Positions 56,660 to 64,000 of a stretch of DNA of 64,000 nt are shown piece by piece. The notes beneath the pieces were generated by a model that did not search any database, was not told the origin of the DNA, and was given only the letters and a program-made list of their open reading frames with translations. Each line of letters begins with the position of its first letter. Position 1 is the stretch's first letter. The stretch covers positions 116,627,379-116,691,378 of the forward strand of contig CM037876.1 of assembly GCA_021292165.1 (NCBI GenBank), written 5' to 3'. A program made the translations under genes and the position numbers. The DNA comes from Shinisaurus crocodilurus. Its lineage: Eukaryota; Chordata; Lepidosauria; Squamata; Shinisauridae.

Positions 56660-58355
56660 ACCTAGGGAAAGGAAACCAAATGCACAGTTACAGAATGGGG
56701 GACACTTGGCTCAACAATACTACAAGTGAGAAGGATCTTGGAATTGTGGTAGATCACAAACTGAATATGAGCCAGAAATGCGATGTGGCTGCAAAGAAGG
56801 CAAATGCTATTTTGGGCTGCATTAATAGAAGTATAGCTTCCAAATCGCGGGAAGTGATAATTCCCCTCTACTCAGCACGGCTTAGGCCTCATCTTGAGTA
56901 CTGCATCCAGTTCTGGGCACCACACTTTAAGAAGGATGTAGACCAGTGATGGCGAACCTTTTTGAGCCCGAGTGCCCAAACTGCAACACAAAACCAACTT
57001 ATTTATTTCAAAGTGCCAACACTGCAATTAAACCTGAATACCGAGGTTTAGTTTTTCTAAAACTAAATTTTAGTTTTAGAAAAACAACTCATACAGTTAT
57101 CCGAACTAATTAACATCTTTTGTCTTTAAAGAAAAACACAGTAACAGAGCTTTCAATGATACAAACAGTTTTTTGTTGGAAAAAAAAAATCAACTCAAAA
57201 AATTATTATAGTACACATAGCCTGAAGGGAATTTATACAAACTTTTTAAATAATTAGGCACATGTATTTTTGGATAAGGGATTCTCAACTTGTAATATGA
57301 TTATATGCCAGACTGAAATTGTATGGGGCAAGCTTTACTCCAGGTCCTTTCCCTGTTTCTACAGGTATCGGATTAGTAAAAGTAAAAGTCAACCTGTACT
57401 AAGATGAACAAGATAAACAAGAAAACTAAACGTGCTTAACACATTTTAAACACTTTATGTCTTGGACTGCAAACACTGCATTAGGTAAAAGTTTGCATTG
57501 GGCATGCTTTTGCACAATTAATGTGATTTTTGCTATTGCATGCATGCTGATAATTTGTCAAACCCTGGCTCATACTCCATTAGTTTGAGAGCAACACATG
57601 CAGCACTCGGGTCAACTGTTAGGGCTTTACATCCAAGCCATGCTCTGTGCATCATTCTTCAAAATCTTTTAAATGTGATAACAATGTAGAACAGAATTCT
57701 GTAACAGGAATTCTAGAATAAAATCATTCTGTTCCACACTGTGAGAAAGAACAAGATCATTAGTGTTTTGCAGAAGGGGACGGTCTTTTCGCGATCTGGT
57801 GACCAATGGCTCGAGTGCCCACAGAGAGGTCCCTGCGTGCCAGCTGTGGCACCCGTGCCATAGGTTCGCCATCACTGATGTAGACAAACTGGAGAGGGTT
57901 CAGAGGAGGGCAACAAACAAAGATGATAAAGGGACTGGAAACAAGGCCCTATGAGGAGAGACTGAAAGAACTGGGCATGTTTAGCCTTCAGAAGAGGAGA
58001 CTGAGGGGAGATATGATCGCATTATTCCAGTACTTGAAGGGTTGTCACACAGAGGAGGGCCAGGATCTCTTCTCAATCATCCCAGTTTGCAGGACACGGA
58101 ATAATGGGCTCAAGTTACAGGAACCCAGATTCCACCTAAACATCAGGAAAAATTTCCTGACTGTTAGAGCAATAAGGCAATGGAACCAAACCTAGGGAGG
58201 TGGTGGGCTCTCCCACTCTGGAGGCACTCAAGGTGCAGCTGGACAGCCATCTGTCAGGGATGCTTTGACCTGGATTTCTGCATTGAGCAGGGGGTTGGAC
58301 TCGATGGCCTTGTAGGCCCCTTCCAACTCTACTTTTCTATGATTCTATGATTCTA
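56660..58355 (+). mobile_element. CR1 LINE 3' region, interrupted by a hAT element
   Basis: The first part encodes the CR1 ORF2 C-terminal segment: TSEKDLGIVVDHKLNMSQKC, then ILGCINRSIASKSREVIIPL and LRPHLEYCIQFWAPHFKKD. After the 934-bp insertion (56944-57877) it resumes as VDKLERVQRRATN, then [19 protein letters not shown] and the shared C-terminus. It finishes with ATTCTATGATTCT near 58355. Removing the insert and one target copy rejoins the frame at DVD-KLE. Minor indels elsewhere make it inactive. Confidence 0.94.
56944..57877. mobile_element. hAT element inserted in CR1, 934 bp, OposCharlie1-like ends
   Basis: Terminal inverted repeats CAGTGATGGCGAAC and GTTCGCCATCACTG are perfect over 14 bp, with perfect 8-bp target duplications ATGTAGAC (56936-56943 and 57878-57885). 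The subterminal TTTTTGAGCCCGAGTGCCCA and CCAAACTGCAACAC resemble, from memory, the horizontally transferred Charlie-type elements of opossum and other tetrapods. No intact transposase frame is present, so it is non-autonomous or decayed. Confidence 0.93.
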
Positions 58356-59282
58356 ACTCTTTTGTTTCTGACGTCAGTGTGTGTGTGTGTATATCTGTTT
58401 AGTGTAAGAGGGCAAAGCACATACTCCACCCAGCAGCACACGTTTTTACCCCAGCCAAAGATCCCAAACCTTTCATGAGAATGAATGTGGAGTTTGCCTC
58501 TCTCTCCTCAGATGGAATCTAACGCCCCAAATTATCTGTCACAACATTACTTGTGAGCAGACATACAGCTCGTCCTTATTTCTGTGTTGACATGCAGAAG
58601 CGTGATATTTCAGATGTTATTTGAAAGTGCTGTTGAGTGATTCAGTCCTGCTTATTTCTGAGTAGACATACAGAGGCTTGTCCTACTTAATTCTGAATAG
58701 GCTTAACATTAGTAAGAATCAGATTTTGGCCATGCCCACATTGCCTTTGGCCATGCCTACAGATGGAATACAGTCCCCAATACTTTATCAAAGTGGAATC
58801 CAGCCATTGGACAGAAAAAAGTTTCCCCAGCCCTACTTTAGGATTATAGAAGCATCCTTAGGAATTCCAGGACTCATGCTTTGACCAAAAGTGGAGAAGC
58901 ATCTTTACATATTTACTTCATGACAGGCATCACTCCCATCACCATCAGTGCCATTTGCTCAAATTAGGGCAAAAAGCACATGAGCATTAGATACAGGCTC
59001 ATATCACTACTATATAGTGTGTGCTCGCATCTGCCTTTTCAATGGCAATAAACTTTTGCATAGTTCAGTAGCCTTCCCATATTCCTTGGCATTAAGAAAG
59101 AGATGATGGAAGGCACTGAATCCAACTATTTTCTGGCAAAAAGTATTGAGTAATGAGAGAAGATCTTTCTGCACATGCACAGAGATGAGCTGGGCTTTAT
59201 GATTAGTCCATGTGTTCCCGGACTGAACCACTGACATTGTGCTATTGCCTTGGCCTCATAACTGGGTGCTGTGCAGGAGTTA
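58356..59282. other. Mostly unique sequence
   Basis: A (GT)n run lies at 58377-58390. A diverged piggyBac-like MITE trace (CTTATTTCTGAGTAGACATA) occurs near 58650-58670. No exon recognised. Confidence 0.4.
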
Positions 59283-59294
59283 AGAGAATGATAT

Positions 59295-60469
59295 ATATAT
59301 TTTTAATTTTATTTATATTTTTAAATGAACACACATACGGGGGGGGGGGACATAAACCTACAAATCATAAACTCCAAGTGCACCCGTCACCCCAAACAAG
59401 TTCTATCCACATAATCCATTATTAATCTATATTCCAAAAATACATCATATCATGACATGGCTTACTCCCTTTTCCCTTTACTAAAACATAATCTAAGAAT
59501 GGTCCCCATATATCCTTAAAATTATTTTTCTTTAATTGTCCCTTTTTACATTTAATACTACATGTTAGTTTATCATTTAAAGCGATATCCCACACCTCTT
59601 TATACCAATCTATAATTAAATACTGGTGTTGAACTTTCCAATTCCTTGCTATCAGTAATCTCCCTGCCGTTAATAAACTTACAATTAATTCCTTTTTCTC
59701 TTGTGAGCACAGAAGTTTCTCCGTTATTGATAACAATGCTAATTTTGGACAGACCTCCAAATTAATGCCAATAATTTCTGAAATTTGGAATCAAAAAAAT
59801 GATTCCAAAAATCCAATACGCTTTTACAACTCCACCACATATGAGCATAAGTACCAAGTTCCTGACATCCTCTCCAACACAATGGAGCACAATTGCTGTC
59901 TATTTTGTTTAATCTTACTGGAGTCAGATACCATCTCCAAATAGTTTTTAAAAAATTCTCTTTTATCCTTACTGACATATTTCTTAATATACGTCTGCCC
60001 CAAATATTTCTCTACCCCGCATTCGATATCTCCTCCTCAAATTCCATTTCCCATATTGTCTTAAGGTTATCTTTTTTTGCTTCAATCTTTTGGAACATTT
60101 TATATATCTCCTTAGTTAACCCTCTGGAAGAAACATTCCCTTCTATAAGTTCTCTAGACAACACTTTCTTTTCAAATCCAGTGAGTTCCCTCTCATGCTC
60201 ATTTCTCTTCTTCCATTTCTTAGTCCACTGATCTAATTGCATTAAATTTAACCACGAAATTCTACCTAGCCCAAACATTTCCAATATTTGTTGTCTAGAC
60301 TCAATTTTTCCCATCCAATCCATTAATTTGATAACCTTATTTTCCCTAAATATAGCTGTGCATTTTCTGGAAAGTCCTCCATTGCTACCACTGAAGTTAA
60401 CGGGGATATCCCTGGTATAAAAATCTGTCTATTACTGTTCCAAATCCCTAACATATTTTTCAAAAAGGG
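59295..60469 (-). mobile_element. L1 LINE, 5'-truncated insertion
   Basis: A 12-bp target duplication AGAGAATGATAT (59283-59294 and 60470-60481) bounds a minus-strand ORF2 end. Its pieces read PFLKNMLGIWNSNRQIFIPG, then GRISWLNLMQLDQWTKKW, then ENFLKTIWRWYLTPVRLNKI. The terminal motif C-WRG-C-QELGTYA-H-MWWS-C has exactly the L1 spacing CX3CX7HX4C. The 3' end has a G/C run (complement of the C-run at 59340-59349) and an A/T-rich tail. Frameshifts and stops split the frame into at least three parts. The copy complements the 26 kb L1, which lacks this C-terminus. Confidence 0.92.
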
Positions 60470-60481
60470 AGAGAATGATAT

Positions 60482-61010
60482 TTTTGCTTGATCGCTGCAT
60501 GCCATATCCATGCTGCTTCTTGAAACAAAGATGTAAGCAACTTCGGGCAGAATCCTATGGCTGCTAGACTGAGTCTAGACAGCCATAAGAGAGGTTGGAG
60601 TCCCAGCCCCGACCTCAGGAATGCGCTCCAGGATTGGAGCTGGGAGTCTGGCCTTGGAGCCCCCTCCCTCCGCCCTCGCAGCTGGCATGGAAAGAACCAA
60701 GCTGGCTGCAGTCTTCTGACCTCGGAGCCAGAGGTGTGTGGATGTTCTGGGGGCGGGGCGGGGCGGGGAGGAGAGGAGAGAGGCTCCACCACAATATGTG
60801 GTACCCTGGCAGTGCCTCACCTGTCCTCCTCACACTCAGGGGCAAAAGATGGCTGAAACCGGCCATCTAAGCCTTCTGCAGGGCGGGAGGAGCACAGAAT
60901 TGATCTTCACCTCTGTGCTCCTTCTGCTCTCGCTAGGATGCCCATAATCATCCTCCGAGTTCAAAGGGTTATGGGCAGCCACACTGGATTGCGCTGCCCA
61001 ATGTGCATAT
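60482..61010. mobile_element. Possible piggyBac-like element with GC boxes
   Basis: The start GGGCAGAATCCTATGGC (about 60545) and the end GGATTGCGCTGCCC (about 60999) are imperfect inverted repeats related to the GCAATCCTAT family. The interior is GC-rich with three overlapping GGGGCGGGG boxes at about 60751-60768. No coding match. The repeat reading is tentative because no TTAA flanks were seen. Confidence 0.4.
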
Positions 61011-62100
61011 GAAGGACTCTCGAATTTAACACTTCGAACAAGGTAATCCAAGGTTTGAGTAATCCTGACATCACTAAACTAAAGTATAATTCAAGTAGCC
61101 TGCATTTGCTTTCTTTTGTACTTAAACACTATTTAAATAAATAAAGTTTATAGGATTTGTGCAAAGTTCTCCTGATGTTTTGCCTGGGTTTTCTAACGTT
61201 GCCTTCAAATATCTTTTGTCTCACACCATCAGATGGTTTCATGATATTTAAGGGGAATAAGGATTGTTAATCTCAAACCTTTTTTGTGGTGGTGGAGTGG
61301 GATTGCACCCAATATCTGTGTACACAGGGAGCTCAGAGATAGGCTCTCCCTCCATAAAGTGAGTATAGACAGATTCCAAACATCTGAAAAGGGATTGTAT
61401 TGGTCTAACCATGTCCTTCTTAGTAGTACCCATGAGCCTAGGAGGCAAGGGATTTATCCAGTGTTAGTCCTACTTACAGTAGACCCACTGAAATGAATGG
61501 GACTTGTTAGACTACATTGGATACAACCCAAGGGAAGCCCCCTTGATTAGCACATGTCTCATTACACTCACAGACCTATCCTTCCTTGGAACAGCAGTGG
61601 TGGTAGGAGATATAGGTACTTCTACCTCAGTAGTTTCTCAAATAGACTGCTTTGTAAACACATCACTGCTCCTTTCTTTGTTTTTGTCTGACCTTGATAA
61701 TAATACTGTTGTGAGTTTGGATATCTTGATCATGCTGATCATACAGTCAGGAACTCTAACGAAAGAACTGTAATGGCTTTTAACATCTATGGCAAGTTTT
61801 TTTTCCCGATGACCTTGAGAATGAGTTGAGAGCTCTAAGGTGGCGTTCATCAGTGCAATGGTAAATATTGAAGTGCAGGCACTTATCATGACAGCCCCCC
61901 ATAGCCACATCCCCAAGGAGAGTCCAAAATTCAGGCTGCTGTGTTTGTCCTGCTAGGGCTGGATCAGGCTCAGCATTAGAGCAGACTAAGGGGTGATTCA
62001 AAAGCAAGTAAACAGGCAACCGTCAAGCACAGAGATATTAGTCCAGTATGTGATCTGTTCAAGGCAGGAATAGTCAGGAAACAAGCAATGGTCAAGACAC
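61011..62100. other. Mostly unique sequence
   Basis: A weak piggyBac-like MITE trace (TCCTACTTACAGTAGACCCA) lies near 61467. No exon recognised. Confidence 0.4.
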
Positions 62101-62108
62101 AGTATTAC

Positions 62109-63006
62109 CAGGGATGGGGACTCGGACTCGAGGACTCGACTCGTGAGTCGGACTGAGTCCCCCCTCTGACTCGAGTCAGACTCGAGTCCCAATATTTTTA
62201 ATGGGACTCGAGACTCGACTCGAGACCAAGGACTCCGCCACCGCTGCCTGCCGCTGCTCACCTCACCTCGCCGCCATTGCCCGCCACCCGCCGTCGCCGC
62301 CTCACCTCGCCACCGCCCGCACGCCACTGCCGCTGCTGCCTCACGCTGCCGCTGACCACCACCCACTGCACGCTGCCGCCGCTCACCTCACCTCCGCCGC
62401 ACACCGCCGCACGCCGCTGTCACATGCCGCATGCCGCATCCCACCTCACCGCCGCCCGCACGCCACCACTGTGCAACGGCGATGTGAGGCAGCGTGCGAC
62501 GGCGTGCGATGTGAGGTGGCAGCAGCGGCGGAGGTGAGGTGAGGTGAGCGGCGGCGGTGTGAGGCAGCAGTGTGCGGGTGGTGGCAGCAGGCGGCGGCAG
62601 CGACTCGAGCGGCACAGAGAAAGCTCCGCACCGCTCAGAAGAGCAAGATCAGGCTGCGCCGCCGTGGAGAACTACGAGCCCAGAAAGGGCTCGTAATACA
62701 TCCCTGGGGCTGCAGTGGCGGTGGCAGGAGCAGGGACGAGGGAAGGACCCGCCGCCGGTAAGTGGCGGCGGCGGCCCATGGAGGGAGCGGGAGGGTCTCC
62801 GTGGGAGGAAGGGCAGCTCTTCTTCCTCTCGCGGAGAGCCGGAGACCCTCCTGCTCCCTGCATGGGCCGCCGCTTTGGGAGTGACTCGGGACTCGGGACT
62901 TGAGTCACCATTTTGGACCTCGGACTCGAGACTCGACTCGAGACTCGGGTCCAAAGACTTGTGACTCGACTCGTGACTCGAGACCAAGGACTCTTCAACA
63001 TCCCTG
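62109..63006 (+). mobile_element. GAGTC-family non-autonomous hAT element, 898 bp
   Basis: Perfect 8-bp target duplications AGTATTAC (62101-62108 and 63007-63014). Termini are CAGGGATGGGGACTCGG and CTCTTCAACATCCCTG, with GACTC/GAGTC arrays at both ends. The interior has CCG triplet tracts and CpG-rich sequence, a hairpin TACGAGCCC/GGGCTCGTA (about 62671-62695), a splice donor CCG/GTAAGT at 62758 on the plus strand, and the inverted repeat 62777-62871. Same orientation as 48776. Confidence 0.94.
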
Positions 63007-63014
63007 AGTATTAC

Positions 63015-63654
63015 CAGGGAAATGGGTGGTTTCTAGAAGAAAGGTCTGAGATGCAGCCAAGATCCAAAGATGGGTGAGCAGTCAAACAGAAACGCCATCC
63101 AGAAAGCAGAATCAAGCAGGAGTCCAGAGGTCAGTAGCACAGATGTTCAGTTGCAAGGTCAGGAAACCAAGGGTACAAGGCACTGGAGCTGACACAAAGA
63201 TGTTCTCTTAGGCAGTGAGCCAGTTTAAACTGAAGACTTAAATGCTGGAGCTTCCAGGGCCTCCTCATGCAAGACTCAACTGCATCACATTTAGAGGCTT
63301 ATGAATTAAGTCCTCCTCATGAGGAGTCCTTTACTGAAAAGTAAAGCAGGCACTCCTTTGCCTGGCCACCATCCTAGCCTGAATCTTAAGGAGACGGTGT
63401 TCTTGGGGGCTAGGTGGTGGCTCAGCATTCCCCTCTGCCTCAGAAGCTGAGCTCTCTGACTCTCGAGGAGGCAGATCTGAAGGCCTCACCCCTGAGGGCC
63501 CAGGACCATCTTGGGTAGCACCTGGGTCCACTGAGGTGACCAGCTCCCTGGTACATCTGGCTCCAAATGTTCAAGCCCATCCTCTGAGGACAATTTCTCC
63601 AGTGGAGGCATGACACCTGGGACCATGACAATGTCGACTTGTGTGCGTGTGTGC
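63015..63654. other. Unassigned
   Basis: No exon or bounded element recognised. Open frames on the minus strand here have no known domain. Confidence 0.35.
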
Positions 63655-64000
63655 CTGGAGTGCAGAACCTCAGGCTCAGGGCCAAATCCAGGCCTCCTGG
63701 GGCCCCAATCCAGCCCCCTGGGGTTCCCCAGAAGGCTACACCTCTTCCCCTGGCCCCACTCCCATTCTCCGAACCACCAATTGTTTGATGGCTTCCCAAA
63801 TTTTGTGCAGTTTTTCCCCCACTCTAAAAGTTTGAAAAATGAAATACTTCTTCTAAGGTTTAGTGACTGGCAGTACAAGGTTTATGTTAAAAAATGCTGG
63901 TATTTTTTGTCCCCACCCCTTTTGCCTTCGGCTCCTCCCACCACTGAAATGTGATCCCCAAGAGGTTCCTTTAAATGGAATTCAGTCTTTGGGCTGAAAG
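63655..64000 (+). mobile_element. Non-autonomous hAT-type element, runs off the window
   Basis: Aligns along its length with the 355-bp element at 1139, for example TGCAGAACCTCAGG at the start, GTGCAGTTTTTCCCCCAC in the middle and TTTGGGCTGAAAG at the window edge. The right end and target duplication lie outside the window. Confidence 0.85.

Noticed and set aside
341..64000. CRISPR-like arrays or bacterial operons
   Set aside because: GAGTC arrays and microsatellites are irregular and lack equal spacers. The window is clearly vertebrate nuclear DNA.

Overview
The window looks like squamate reptile (lizard or snake) nuclear DNA. It is AT-rich, carries many microsatellites, and is packed with the repeat mix typical of squamates: CR1, L2, L1 and RTE retrotransposons, tRNA-derived SINEs, and many short non-autonomous DNA transposons. 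There are no bacterial-style genes. Only one host gene is recognisable. It lies on the minus strand and has three coding exons, at 19290-19417, 5426-5647 and about 2828-2982. Their translations match the amino-terminal Rab27-binding (Slp homology) region of melanophilin (MLPH), the adaptor that links Rab27A on melanosomes to myosin Va. The start codon is in the 19.4 kb exon, all eight zinc-binding cysteines are in the 5.5 kb exon, and the SLEWYY motif is in the 2.9 kb exon. Later exons lie left of position 1. A non-coding first exon, if there is one, lies to the right of 19417 and was not found.

Layout: 1-19.4 kb is MLPH introns with several DNA transposons, a SINE, an L2 and fragments of L1. 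From 19.4 to 26 kb there are L2, CR1 and a small hAT-like element. From 26.0 to 30.4 kb lies a decayed but long L1, with ORF1 carrying one nonsense codon and ORF2 lacking its endonuclease. From 31 to 46 kb there are MITEs, a 1.6 kb antisense CR1, a solo LTR with a 5-bp target duplication, and a foldback element. At 46.85-48.64 kb is a 5'-truncated RTE-type retrotransposon with an uninterrupted reverse transcriptase reading frame and an 18-bp target duplication. From 48.8 to 64 kb come more hAT-like elements, a CR1 cut by a perfectly bounded 934-bp hAT element, and a 5'-truncated L1 with a 12-bp target duplication.

The most unusual material is a family of GC-rich hAT-type elements of about 0.9-1.1 kb. 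They begin CAGGGATG, end CATCCCTG, and are lined at both ends with many copies of GAGTC. Three copies (9759-10689, 48776-49842, 62109-63006) are each flanked by a perfect 8-bp target duplication. A fourth, older copy (3388-4395) contains a remnant of a hAT transposase carboxy-terminal domain, which points to the autonomous parent. All three intact copies keep a CpG-rich interior ending in a good splice donor on the transposase strand. This suggests they carry the parent's promoter and first exon.

All assignments come from reading the sequence and recalled family knowledge; no searches were run. Element boundaries are firm where a target duplication is quoted and approximate elsewhere.
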